Assembly: GCA_937958235.1 (NCBI GenBank)
Contig: CALFGG010000066.1
Location: forward strand, 1-20,081
Source of the DNA: an uncultured Candidatus Saccharibacteria bacterium
GTDB lineage: Bacteria; Patescibacteriota; Saccharimonadia; Saccharimonadales; Saccharimonadaceae
DNA: 20,081 bases
Direction: 5' to 3'
The translations under genes were made by a program, and so were the position numbers. The first letter of the stretch is position 1. Every line of letters begins with the position of its first letter. Positions 6,830-14,173 of this stretch are shown piece after piece. A model generated the notes under the pieces. The model was given only the letters and a program-made list of their open reading frames with translations. It did not search any database and had not been told where the DNA came from.

Positions 6830-6887
6830 GTTGATCGAAATAAAATATGAACACCTAAATGATGGTGTCTAATATAAATAATGTATT

Positions 6888-7262
6888 CTAGAAAGAGATT
6901 TTTTCGGTCATCAGTTTATCGTTTGGACAAAGATTGAAATTAATAATCTCTTTTTTATTTACCCATTTTATGTCATTATGTTCAATCATTTTGAGCTCCC
7001 CTGAAATGATTGTTGCTTCAAAATAGGTAATAGAGACATCGTCAGCTTGTATTGTGGTGAGTCTTTTTAAGTTTCCTAAAGTCACATCGAGTTCTTCTTG
7101 AATCTCCCTAATGATGCAATCTTCTTCTGTCTCATTAGGTTCAATTTTTCCTCCAGGAAATTCCCAGAGTAATTCATGCCTTTTTCCTTTGGGTCTTTGG
7201 CATAAGAGAATTTTATCTCCATCTTTGATGATGGCAGCAGAGACTTTAGTTGGCTGATCCAT
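6888..7262 (-). CDS. Nudix hydrolase, MutT-type
   Basis: 124 residues from the ATG at 7262. Nudix proteins cleave nucleoside diphosphates linked to another group. The MutT branch removes oxidised nucleotides such as 8-oxo-dGTP from the pool. The full Nudix box GKIEPNE-x7-REIQEELDV spans residues 38-60, preceded by WEFPGG and by AAIIKDGDKILLCQRPKG, typical of the MutT/CTP-pyrophosphohydrolase group. A longer open frame runs upstream to 7415, but it lies inside the HNH gene and has no family similarity, so the internal Met is the better start. The gene overlaps the end of the upstream HNH gene by 17 bases and is probably translationally coupled to it. It may act in nucleotide clean-up, or with the nuclease on modified nucleotides (inference). 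Confidence 0.9.
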   Translation of the reverse strand: MDQPTKVSAAIIKDGDKILLCQRPKGKRHELLWEFPGGKIEPNETEEDCIIREIQEELDVTLGNLKRLTTIQADDVSITYFEATIISGELKMIEHNDIKWVNKKEIINFNLCPNDKLMTEKISF

Positions 7263-8091
7263 ATCCACTTTCTTTTGCACGTTTTTTGGCGATAGCAAAG
7301 AGTTTATTAAAATTATTCTTGTCTTCCACGACGTGCATTTTTTTATGACAATTTGGGCATAAGGCGACAGTATTATCAATACTATCTGCACCACCACGTT
7401 CGAGCCATACGACATGATGAGATTCTAGATATGGCTCCCCGTCTTTATCAAAGAAGGGTGCCGGGTTTTCGCAAAGTTCACAGATCCCGTTGGCTTTAAG
7501 TTTTGTGTAACGTGCAATGCTTTGGTTTCTTGTGTATTGCTTGGAGATTGCTTGGCGATATGAACTAGTTTTTGAGCTGCTTTTGACGGCTTGATTTTTT
7601 AGCTGGTCTACAGAGAGTTTTTTAACTTGCTTTTTCTTTTCTTCTATATATTCGTCAATGTATTCTTTTGTTACTATGTCGCTGCTTTTGAGTAAAAGCG
7701 GAAAAATCCAGACCTTTCGCATCAGACCATCTTTGTCTGGTTTTGTTGCCTGATATGGCTTTTCAGAGAGAATAACCTCTCCGCGATAGGTATAGACTTT
7801 GTTGCTTGATTCGAAGAGATAGACCGGCAGTTTGTCTTTTTGTGATTTAGCGAGGAGTTTGTTCTCTCGGTAATTTATATCTTGGTCGCCAGATCTGCCA
7901 GTGCCAGTATAGTATAGAACGTCACCTTTCCACACGTCTTCATAAAGTGAGTCGTGTTTACTAAGAAGGATAAGACATCTATGACTGTTAGAATAAAGCA
8001 TACCACCACCGAAACTAGCTTGAGGGACGATGGATCTAATATCACTAAAAGAGACTTCTTGTCCAGGTGAGAAAGGTGGTTCGTATTTCAT
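7246..8091 (-). CDS. Putative modification-dependent HNH endonuclease (SRA-like + HNH)
   Basis: 281 residues. The C-terminal HNH nuclease domain (about 200-256) is clear: a CELC zinc knuckle (Cys204, Cys207), the ESHHVVWLERGGADSIDN segment (His225/His226, Asn240) and CPNCHKKMH (Cys245, Cys248, His249, His253). The N-terminal half (about 1-135) carries YTGTGRSGDQDINYRENKLL (61-80), then LPVYLFESS and YTYRGEV. This pattern resembles the SRA-like modified-base reader placed before HNH domains in McrA-type enzymes such as ScoMcrA; that resemblance is from memory. A Lys-rich helical linker (about 140-190) joins them. Together they suggest a type IV enzyme that cuts modified DNA. The gene starts at the predicted transcription start (TATAAT six bases before ATG, no ribosome-binding site) and overlaps the Nudix gene. 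The pair sits between two tRNA genes. Confidence 0.85.
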   Translation of the reverse strand: MKYEPPFSPGQEVSFSDIRSIVPQASFGGGMLYSNSHRCLILLSKHDSLYEDVWKGDVLYYTGTGRSGDQDINYRENKLLAKSQKDKLPVYLFESSNKVYTYRGEVILSEKPYQATKPDKDGLMRKVWIFPLLLKSSDIVTKEYIDEYIEEKKKQVKKLSVDQLKNQAVKSSSKTSSYRQAISKQYTRNQSIARYTKLKANGICELCENPAPFFDKDGEPYLESHHVVWLERGGADSIDNTVALCPNCHKKMHVVEDKNNFNKLFAIAKKRAKESGYGSAN

Positions 8092-8097
8092 GTCTTG

Positions 8098-8106
8098 ATT
8101 ATATCA
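8098..8106 (-). promoter_or_regulatory. Extended -10, predicted leaderless start of the HNH gene
   Basis: Minus strand TGA TATAAT with six bases to the ATG. The expected start base is exactly the A of the ATG at 8091. A short palindrome TCGTGACACGA lies upstream at 8139-8149 and could be an operator. Confidence 0.55.
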
Positions 8107-8204
8107 CAACAGAGATAATAATGAGTTTTACCGGGGTTTCGTGACACGAGTCGATGATTTTGACGGTATTAACGTATGAGTTATTTATCTTTAGCTGAAG
8201 GGTG

Positions 8205-8213
8205 TGATAGAAT
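8205..8213 (+). promoter_or_regulatory. Extended -10 promoter of tRNA-Ser(CGA)
   Basis: TGA TAGAAT. Seven bases on is 8220, one base before the mature tRNA 5' end at 8221. Confidence 0.5.
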
Positions 8214-8220
8214 GAGAAGT

Positions 8221-8308
8221 GGAAGCGTGGCCGAGTGGTTGAAGGCGCACGACTCGAAATCGTGTGGGCAGCAATGTCTCGGAGGTTCGAATCCTCTCGC
8301 TTCCGCCA
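8221..8308 (+). tRNA. tRNA-Ser(CGA)
   Basis: Complete class II tRNA: acceptor GGAAGCG / CGCTTCC, D arm GCC / GGC, anticodon stem CACGA / TCGTG around CTCGAAA (anticodon CGA, codon UCG), a long variable arm, T arm GGAGG / CCTCT with TTCGAAT, discriminator G (serine identity) and encoded CCA. Confidence 0.97.
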
Positions 8309-8317
8309 GGAAGAAAG

Positions 8318-8374
8318 AATGACTCGAAAGGGTTATTTTTTGTTTTACGATAGTCCGTGCGAGGGCTATTTTTT
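8318..8374 (+). terminator. Tandem terminators after tRNA-Ser(CGA)
   Basis: The first hairpin is AATGACTC / GGGTTATT with a GAAA loop and T run (8318-8341). The second is TAGTCC / GGGCTA with a six-base loop and T run (8351-8374). Two in a row insulate the tRNA from the converging gene at 8382. Confidence 0.75.
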
Positions 8375-8381
8375 GAGCTAA

Positions 8382-9857
8382 TTATTCACTACCCTTGCCA
8401 GTGAAGACGGCGGCAAAAGTTTTTAAAAGAATTTTAATATCACCGGTGATGCTCCAGTGATCGATATAAAAACAATCAAGTCGAACAATCTCTTCAAAAT
8501 CGGTAATTTCACTGCGCCCAGAGACCTGCCAGAGACCGGTAATGCCGGGTTTAATGCTGATACGACGTTTGTGGTGGGCGGAATATTGATTGTATTCGTC
8601 AACAGTTGGAGGACGAGTGCCGATGAGCGACATACTGCCTTCTAGGACATTAAAGAATTGTGGAAGTTCATCAATACTGGTTTTTCGGAGGATTTTACCA
8701 ATCTTTGTGATACGGGGATCATTTTTCATCTTAAACATAAAACCCTGCATTTCATTCTGATCTTTGAGAGTTTGGAGTTTGGCCTCTGCATCTTGGTACA
8801 TGGAACGGAATTTATAGATATAGAAGAATTTGCCATTGCGGCCGACGCGTTTTTGCTTAAAGATGATGGGTCCGGGATCTTCAAGAAAGATGAGGGGGGC
8901 GACGATGAGGCCAAAAATAAGACAGATGAAACAGCCAACAAGGGCGCCGGCGATATCCATGAGGCGTTTTAGAAGTAGTTCCCCATCGGTGAAGAGGCGT
9001 GGTGAAAGTCGAATGACATTGGTGGTGCCAAAATCTTCAAGTTTAGTTTCAAGAGTTTCAATAGCGAAGCTGTCTATGGTGATGAGAGAATCGATACCCA
9101 TTTCGCTAAAGGCTTCGATAAGGTGCTCGATTTTTTTTCTAGCTAGATGGTTTACGCTAAAAATTACAAGATCAACTTGATGTCGTTTAACATATTCGAG
9201 GGTAGAAAAGGAGAGCTCTTTGAGCTTTATTGATTCAAGCGCGGGGTTTTTAGAGAAAGAGTCTGTGTCTTTTGATGGCTGTGTTTTTAAATTGCTAGAG
9301 AGTATTTTAACTTTATAAAAACGATCAGCTTGTTTACCAGAGAGTGAAGTTATGCCTATAATCTCACAATCTTCGGAATTCAGCTTTTGAATGTCATAGA
9401 CTGCTTTTTCGAGAGAGCTATTGTCGGTGATAATAATAGTTTTTTTGGTGTGATGCTCAAGATACTGGCGTTTTATTAGATGAATGAGAAATAGACAGGA
9501 GAAAGAAATACTGAAATTGATAGAAAAGAAGGTGCCAAAGAAGAGGCGGGGGATACTGTCGCTGATATGAGTGGTGTAGACGATAGTGGAAAAAATAATT
9601 GCCATGAAGATATTAGTGAGGAAGGCGGCTTTAATATGTCTTAAAATGCCGCGTTTCGCGGTGATGGGATTATAGCGATAAAAGGTAAAGACGATGAGAA
9701 AAGAGAGGAGAAGATAGAGGAAAACAGTGGAGTCTTTGAGGTGGCGGAAGGCAACGTCAGAGGGATCCCAACCAAAACGCGAGAGGTAGGCGATCAAAAA
9801 AGAAATGATGATAGAAAAAAGATTTGAAAAGAATAACCCAACACGATGATTTGACAT
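8382..9857 (-). CDS. Polyprenyl-phosphate hexose-1-phosphate transferase (WbaP/WcaJ type)
   Basis: 491 residues. The enzyme starts surface polysaccharide assembly by moving a sugar-1-phosphate from a nucleotide sugar to undecaprenyl phosphate in the membrane. About four or five hydrophobic helices occupy the first 130 residues. A Rossmann-like soluble region follows (about 140-275, with IIITDNS and the DLVIFSVNH segment). The catalytic bacterial sugar-transferase domain runs from about 293 to the end: LLLKRLMDIAGA with a re-entrant hydrophobic hairpin, FKQKRVGRNGK, YKFRSM, SIDELPQ (Asp396-Glu397), GTRPP and KPGITGLWQVSGRS. Length and order fit the full-size PHPT family. It is monocistronic. 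The ATG has no ribosome-binding site and lies nine bases after an extended -10. The sugar used cannot be read from sequence. Confidence 0.93.
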   Translation of the reverse strand: MSNHRVGLFFSNLFSIIISFLIAYLSRFGWDPSDVAFRHLKDSTVFLYLLLSFLIVFTFYRYNPITAKRGILRHIKAAFLTNIFMAIIFSTIVYTTHISDSIPRLFFGTFFSINFSISFSCLFLIHLIKRQYLEHHTKKTIIITDNSSLEKAVYDIQKLNSEDCEIIGITSLSGKQADRFYKVKILSSNLKTQPSKDTDSFSKNPALESIKLKELSFSTLEYVKRHQVDLVIFSVNHLARKKIEHLIEAFSEMGIDSLITIDSFAIETLETKLEDFGTTNVIRLSPRLFTDGELLLKRLMDIAGALVGCFICLIFGLIVAPLIFLEDPGPIIFKQKRVGRNGKFFYIYKFRSMYQDAEAKLQTLKDQNEMQGFMFKMKNDPRITKIGKILRKTSIDELPQFFNVLEGSMSLIGTRPPTVDEYNQYSAHHKRRISIKPGITGLWQVSGRSEITDFEEIVRLDCFYIDHWSITGDIKILLKTFAAVFTGKGSE

Positions 9858-9866
9858 ATTGCATAT

Positions 9867-9895
9867 ATTATAGCATAAAATGTAACTCTTTTAAA
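9867..9895 (-). promoter_or_regulatory. Promoter of the sugar transferase (near-leaderless)
   Basis: Minus strand TTTAAA (9895-9890), 17-base spacer and TATAAT (9872-9867) preceded by TGC. The expected start is about 9860, three bases before the ATG. The palindrome CTCTTT-T-AAAGAG (9886-9898) covers the -35. Confidence 0.55.
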
Positions 9896-9916
9896 GAGAG
9901 AAGACGGGTAATTCTC

Positions 9917-9925
9917 TGTTATAAT
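9917..9925 (+). promoter_or_regulatory. Extended -10 promoter of HIT-valS
   Basis: TGT TATAAT. Leader of about 40 bases with a small hairpin ATGTAA / TTACAT (9935-9952) and an AAAGGGAG ribosome-binding site before the ATG at 9972. Confidence 0.6.
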
Positions 9926-9971
9926 AGGAGAAAGATGTAATTTTAGTTACATATTTAAATAAAGGGAGTTT

Positions 9972-10355
9972 ATGGGGAGTATTTTTTCGAAGATTATTGC
10001 GGGCGAAATTACGTGCTATAAAATTTATGAAGATGAAAAAACGTTGGCCTTTTTGGATATTCATCCGGAGACGCCGGGACATACTTTGGTAGTACCAAAG
10101 GTTGAGGTGGATAAGCTATATGAACTGCAGATGGAAGACTATCTAGAGGTAATGAAGACTGTAAAAATGTTGGCGAGTCGGATGGAGAAAATTCTCGGAA
10201 AACGCACGCTGATGAAGGTGATCGGTACTGACGTTCCTCATGCCCACGTACACCTTGTATCGTTTGACCCAAATTATCAGTATGGACAAGTTGTCAAGAT
10301 GACAGAGGAAGAGATGAAGGAAATGCAAAAGAAATTAACGGAAGGAGTGGAATAA
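9972..10355 (+). CDS. HIT family nucleotide-binding hydrolase
   Basis: 127 residues, normal for a HIT (histidine triad) protein. These small cytoplasmic enzymes hydrolyse or transfer nucleotide monophosphates such as adenosine phosphoramidates. The start SIFSKIIAGEI and FLDIHPETPGHTLVVPK are family hallmarks. The catalytic triad is HAHVHLV (His90, His92, His94); the more usual HxHxHxx leading residue pattern is intact. It is first in an operon with valS: its TAA stop overlaps the valS ATG by one base. Linkage to an aminoacyl-tRNA synthetase fits the known ability of HIT enzymes to clear aminoacyl-adenylates, but that role is inferred. Confidence 0.95.
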   Translation: MGSIFSKIIAGEITCYKIYEDEKTLAFLDIHPETPGHTLVVPKVEVDKLYELQMEDYLEVMKTVKMLASRMEKILGKRTLMKVIGTDVPHAHVHLVSFDPNYQYGQVVKMTEEEMKEMQKKLTEGVE

Positions 10356-13045
10356 TGAAATTTTCGCCATCATATAATCCAGCAGATTTTGAAACAGATA
10401 TTTATGCAGGCTGGGAAGCGGCTTCAAAATTCTTGCCGGCTAAAGCGGATAGGGGTGGAAGAAGTGGACGTGAATCCAAAAGATATTCAATCGTGATGCC
10501 ACCACCTAACGCAAACGGTAATTTACATATTGGCCATGGCCTTACGGTAGCGACGGAAGATGCTTTAGCGAGGTATTATCGATTAAGAGGTCGTCGTACT
10601 TGGTATGTGCCTGGAGCGGATCATGCAGGGTGTGAGACCTGGGTAGTCTATGAACGCGAATTGGAAAAACATGGTAAGACTCGTTTTATGTACTCTCGAG
10701 ATGAGCTATATGCGCGAGTCTGGGATTTTGTGCAGGAAAAACGTGGAGCGATGGAGCTTCAGCTGCGGGCTCTGGGTGCCTCATGTTCTTGGAAGGATCT
10801 AACCTTTACTCTAGATGAAAATGTGGTGCGACAAACTTATCGAACATTCGAGAAAATGTGGCAAGATGGATTAGTTTATAGAGGTGAAAAGCTGGTTAAT
10901 TATTGTACAAAACACCAGACGGCTTTTGCTGATATTGAGGTGGAATATAAGGACGAAGAAGGTAAACTTTACGAAATTAAGTATCCGATCGCTAATGGTG
11001 ATGGGTTTGTTGTAGTTTCTACAACACGTCCAGAGACATTGTTTGGAGATGTGGCTGTGGCAGTTAACCCAGCAGATGAACGTTATGCTGATATTTTGGG
11101 GCAGTTTGTTTCCCTACCATTGACGAAGCGAGAAATTCCAGTAATTGCGGATAAACATGCAGATATGGAGTATGGGACTGGAGCTGTTAAAATTACGCCG
11201 GCACATGATGTAAATGACTTTGAGGTTGGAGAGAGGCATGAATTGCCAAGAATTTCGGTGATTGGTCCGGATGGAAAAATGCTACCTGTTTGTGGTCCGT
11301 CCTATGAAGGATTAACTGTGCTTGAATGTCGCAAGAAAGTATTAAAAGATCTTTCTGCGGCGGGGCTTTTAGTCTCAGAAAAGAAGATTCAGCATTCAGT
11401 GGCGCATTGTTATAAATGTGGAACCGTGATTGAACCAATGTTGAAAGAGCAGTGGTTTGTGGATACTTCAAAGTTGGCTAAGATGGCCATCCAGCATTTA
11501 AATAATAATGAGATTAAATTTTATCCAGAAAATAAATTAAAAGTTTTGATCAATTATCTTGAGGGTCTGAAGGACTGGAACATTTCAAGGCAAATTCCTT
11601 GGGGTATTGCGATCCCAATGTTTAGAAAGGTTGATGCAAATGATGAGGGTTCGGAATGGCGATTTGATATACGTACTCAGTTGTCAGAGATTGAGATTGG
11701 GGGCGTAAAATATCAGCGCGATGAGGATACCTTTGATACTTGGTTCTCTTCTTCACACTGGCCAATTGTTTGTACAAACTGGGAAGAAGGGGTGGGGAGT
11801 GAGTTTTATCCACTTAACACGATGGAAACCGGTGCGGATATTTTGTTTGCTTGGGTGGCTCGAATGATTATGGTTGGGATTTATGTGACTGGCGAAGTTC
11901 CGTTTAAAGAAGTTTACCTACACGGTTTAGTGCTTGATGCACATGGCAAGAAGATGTCGAAGTCTAAGGGTAATGTAATCAATCCAATGGAAATGATTAT
12001 GCAGTATGGTTCCGACGCCTTTAGATTGGGTATTTTGCGTGGACGTTCGGCTGGGTTAAATCAGGCGTTTTCGGAAAATTCTGTTGTTTCGGGACGTAAT
12101 TTGTGTAATAAATTGTGGAATATTTCTCGGTTTGTTCAGGGGATTGTGGATGCAGAAGAGGAGGAGAAGGGATATTCTGAGACGGACGTCTCGGTAGTAC
12201 TGGGAGCTGATAGAGAATCGGCAGTACACCAAACTGGGAGTGATTCGATTAATCCAGAGGTTTATCAATATACGACAAATAATATGGGGGAGGATTGGAT
12301 TTGCCGTGAGATTAACAGGGCTAGGGGTGTACTTGAGCAGTGTATGGCGGGATATCGTTTTTCGGAGGCAGTGGAAGCGATTTATGAACTGATCTGGGAT
12401 AAATATGCGGATTGGTTCCTCGAAAGCCAGAAAATTTATAAGAATATTTCCCTGCTAAAAGTTAGTTTAGAGTCAATTTTAACCATGTTGCATCCGTTTG
12501 CGCCATTTGTAACAGAGGCGATTTGGCAGAATTTGTCTTGGACGGATGGAATGATTATTGATGCAATGTGGCCATCAGTGATGAGTTATGATGAGATTTC
12601 GGCGGAAAACTTTGAACGATTAATAGAGGTGATTTCTGAAATTCGTGGTACAGAAACGGCGCTTTCGAAGTTCAATAAAGGTAAAAAGTTTGGACTACTC
12701 GTCGGTGAGGATATCTTAGTAAATGACAACTTGTTGTTAGTGAAATTCCTGTCGCATGTGCCGTCAATTGCTTCGACTAATGGTTCCCCACGCGGTTTGA
12801 GGCTGGCAACAGTAAATCATGAGCTTTATCTTGATGTACCAGAGAAAGTAGTGGTAGATTTTAAAGATGAGTTAGAGGCGAAGATTTTAGCTATAGGCCG
12901 TGAATTAGATGCTTTGAATGCTAGAATGATGAATCCGAGATATGTGGAGAAGGCTCCAGCTCAATTAGTTAGAGAGACTAGAAATAGTATTGAGGAGAAG
13001 GAGGAGCAGATTGAGCGACTAAAACAGCAACTTTCTATCATTTAA
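10355..13045 (+). CDS. valS: Valine--tRNA ligase
   Basis: 896 residues, typical for ValRS, a class I synthetase that charges tRNA-Val and edits mischarged Thr. The catalytic core carries PPPNANGNLHIGHG (HIGH at 58-61) and GKKMSKSKGNVI (KMSKS at 533-537). The inserted CP1 editing domain includes STTRPETLFGDVAVAVNP and ending segments with YGTGAVKITPAHD. Further landmarks are LKDWNISRQIPWGI, ETGADILFAWVARMIM (characteristic of ValRS rather than Ile or Leu enzymes) and the C-terminal coiled-coil arm (about 850-896) with NPRYVEKAPAQLV. An AAGGAG ribosome-binding site lies within the end of the HIT gene; the start overlaps its stop (TAATG). No truncation is seen. Confidence 0.96.
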   Translation: MKFSPSYNPADFETDIYAGWEAASKFLPAKADRGGRSGRESKRYSIVMPPPNANGNLHIGHGLTVATEDALARYYRLRGRRTWYVPGADHAGCETWVVYERELEKHGKTRFMYSRDELYARVWDFVQEKRGAMELQLRALGASCSWKDLTFTLDENVVRQTYRTFEKMWQDGLVYRGEKLVNYCTKHQTAFADIEVEYKDEEGKLYEIKYPIANGDGFVVVSTTRPETLFGDVAVAVNPADERYADILGQFVSLPLTKREIPVIADKHADMEYGTGAVKITPAHDVNDFEVGERHELPRISVIGPDGKMLPVCGPSYEGLTVLECRKKVLKDLSAAGLLVSEKKIQHSVAHCYKCGTVIEPMLKEQWFVDTSKLAKMAIQHLNNNEIKFYPENKLKVLINYLEGLKDWNISRQIPWGIAIPMFRKVDANDEGSEWRFDIRTQLSEIEIGGVKYQRDEDTFDTWFSSSHWPIVCTNWEEGVGSEFYPLNTMETGADILFAWVARMIMVGIYVTGEVPFKEVYLHGLVLDAHGKKMSKSKGNVINPMEMIMQYGSDAFRLGILRGRSAGLNQAFSENSVVSGRNLCNKLWNISRFVQGIVDAEEEEKGYSETDVSVVLGADRESAVHQTGSDSINPEVYQYTTNNMGEDWICREINRARGVLEQCMAGYRFSEAVEAIYELIWDKYADWFLESQKIYKNISLLKVSLESILTMLHPFAPFVTEAIWQNLSWTDGMIIDAMWPSVMSYDEISAENFERLIEVISEIRGTETALSKFNKGKKFGLLVGEDILVNDNLLLVKFLSHVPSIASTNGSPRGLRLATVNHELYLDVPEKVVVDFKDELEAKILAIGRELDALNARMMNPRYVEKAPAQLVRETRNSIEEKEEQIERLKQQLSII

Positions 13046-13060
13046 ACTGGGGATTTGAAT

Positions 13061-13088
13061 AAAAAATAGGCTTTATGCCTATTTTTTT
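13061..13088 (+). terminator. Terminator of HIT-valS
   Basis: Stem AAAAAATAGGC / GCCTATTTTTT around TTTAT, followed by further Ts, 16 bases after the valS stop. Confidence 0.85.
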
Positions 13089-13583
13089 GTATATTTTCCT
13101 GTTTTATTCTTATTTTTTAGTATTTATGTCTTTAATTTTCGTTTATATCTTCGATTGTTTTTTGGAAAAAATTCCTGATTTTGGGGTATTTATGATATTT
13201 GGTGACTACTTTTAATAAATTGTATCTACGTTTTTAGTAAAATAATGTGAAACTTGTGAAATTAGTCATAAAAATGTCGTGCTTCCCTGTTAAGCACGTG
13301 AAAATACTTGTGTTAATCATGATAATAAAAAATTTATGCTTGACACAGCCAAGTTTTTATTTCATAAAAGCACTATTTTGATATGACCAATTACTTATTT
13401 TTTAGATTATTACAAAAAACTAAAAGTTTGAGTAATTGTTATGTTTATAATACTGCTTGTGGGTTGCTAAGTCAATAGGGTGTTAATAATAGGTGATAGA
13501 AAAGAATTGGAATGGGGAATTATTAGGCTATGTGGAAATAGAGTGGATTTATTAATGGTGGGGAACTGTGCTAGAATGTAGGT
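13089..13583 (+). other. AT-rich intergenic region, no convincing gene
   Basis: About 500 bases without a supported coding frame. It holds a hairpin CGTGCTT / AAGCACG (13278-13298). There is also a promoter-like pair, TTGACA (13340-13345), 17 bases, CATAAA (13363-13368), with no evident gene after it until 13584. Together with the transposase remnant it looks like decayed mobile DNA, though a small RNA from the 13340 promoter cannot be excluded. Confidence 0.5.
13569..13577 (+). promoter_or_regulatory. Extended -10, predicted leaderless start of transposase remnant
   Basis: TGC TAGAAT. The base seven positions on is 13584, exactly the G of the GTG start. Confidence 0.4.
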
Positions 13584-13781
13584 GTGGCTTATATTAGAAA
13601 ATTTAAAACTGCTTCTGGCGCGACGGGTGTGCAGGTTTGCTATAAAGAACATAGTAAAATTGTGAAAACTGTTCATGTTGGCTCGGCAAATTCGCCGGAA
13701 GGTTTGAATCGACTTCTAATTAAGGCACAAGAAATAATTGACGAAGGGAAGAGTTCACTTTTTGATTTGAGTGGATTTTAA
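13584..13781 (+). CDS. N-terminal remnant of an IS1634-type transposase
   Basis: 65 residues starting with GTG. AYIRKFKTASGATGVQVCYKE, then KTVHVGSANSPEGL and a helix ending in SLFDLSGF, matches from memory the opening segment of IS1634 (IS4-superfamily) transposases, which normally continue for several hundred residues to a DDE catalytic domain. Here TAA follows at once, and no frame downstream resumes the transposase, so catalytic parts are gone. The start is supported by an extended -10 that places transcription initiation on the GTG. Probably a dead IS fragment. It could persist as a small DNA-binding protein, but nothing in the sequence demonstrates this. Confidence 0.6.
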   Translation: MAYIRKFKTASGATGVQVCYKEHSKIVKTVHVGSANSPEGLNRLLIKAQEIIDEGKSSLFDLSGF

Positions 13782-13863
13782 ACCTTTTATTTTTTGGGTG
13801 TGATTTTTAACCTTTGTTTTTGATTGTTTTTTTGATCTATTTTTCCTTTTTTGGAGGTTTTTT

Positions 13864-14065
13864 AACTAATGCAGTTTATGCACCAGTTAAGGGAATTGTC
13901 GTAATTCTTAACTAATGCAATACACACTAGTTTGGGGAACCGCAGTAATTAAAAGATTATGGCAAGCATCTTTATTTGAGATCGGATTAAAATTTTTGTT
14001 TTTGATCAGACGGTTTATTTTTAGAGGTTTTTAACAAAAAAACTAGTGCATTTTTTGCACTAGTT
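13864..14065 (+). repeat. Three related palindromes, AACTARTGCA family
   Basis: Copy 1 has arms AACTAATGCA / TGCACCAGTT (13864-13888). Copy 2 has AACTAATGCA / CACTAGTT (13910-13932). Copy 3 is perfect: AACTAGTGCA / TGCACTAGTT around five Ts (14041-14065). Copies 1 and 2 lie 46 bases apart and share a trailing GGGAA...GTAATT block, forming an imperfect tandem repeat. Confidence 0.65.
14034..14065 (-). terminator. Possible terminator of the second Nudix gene
   Basis: On the minus strand the perfect 10-base palindrome (copy 3) is followed by seven Ts, giving a canonical terminator about 110 bases after the Nudix stop at 14174. Confidence 0.6.
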
Positions 14066-14173
14066 GGAAATTAACTTAACGTTATATTAGGTATTTTGGG
14101 AAGTGAGATTTTTTGAATTGTTGTGAGTAAAATATTGTGCGACTTTAGAGTTGTATGGTCTCGATGATAGATT

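Larger units (their letters stand above)
13782..14173 (+). other. AT-rich intergenic region with palindromic repeats
   Basis: About 390 bases without a supported gene. It is dominated by T-rich stretches and by three related palindromes (listed separately). The pieces around the first and third palindromes (13847-13873 and 14018-14050, both GAGG, T run, TTAAC, then the palindrome) look like diverged copies of each other, suggesting leftover mobile-element ends. Confidence 0.5.

Noticed and set aside
7263..7415. Longer start for the MutT-type Nudix gene
   Set aside because: The extension lies inside the HNH coding region in another frame and matches nothing in Nudix proteins.
8658..9180. Plus-strand open frames opposite the sugar transferase
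   Set aside because: Antisense to a confidently assigned gene; composition reflects its complement only.
13864..13953. Integron attC-like sites (GTTAAG and TTAAC boxes around hairpins)
   Set aside because: The arms are too short, there is no integrase and no cassette genes, and the GTTRRRY core is not matched cleanly.
13861..14065. CRISPR array
   Set aside because: Only three diverged palindromes with unequal spacing (46 and 131 bases), no constant repeat and no cas genes.
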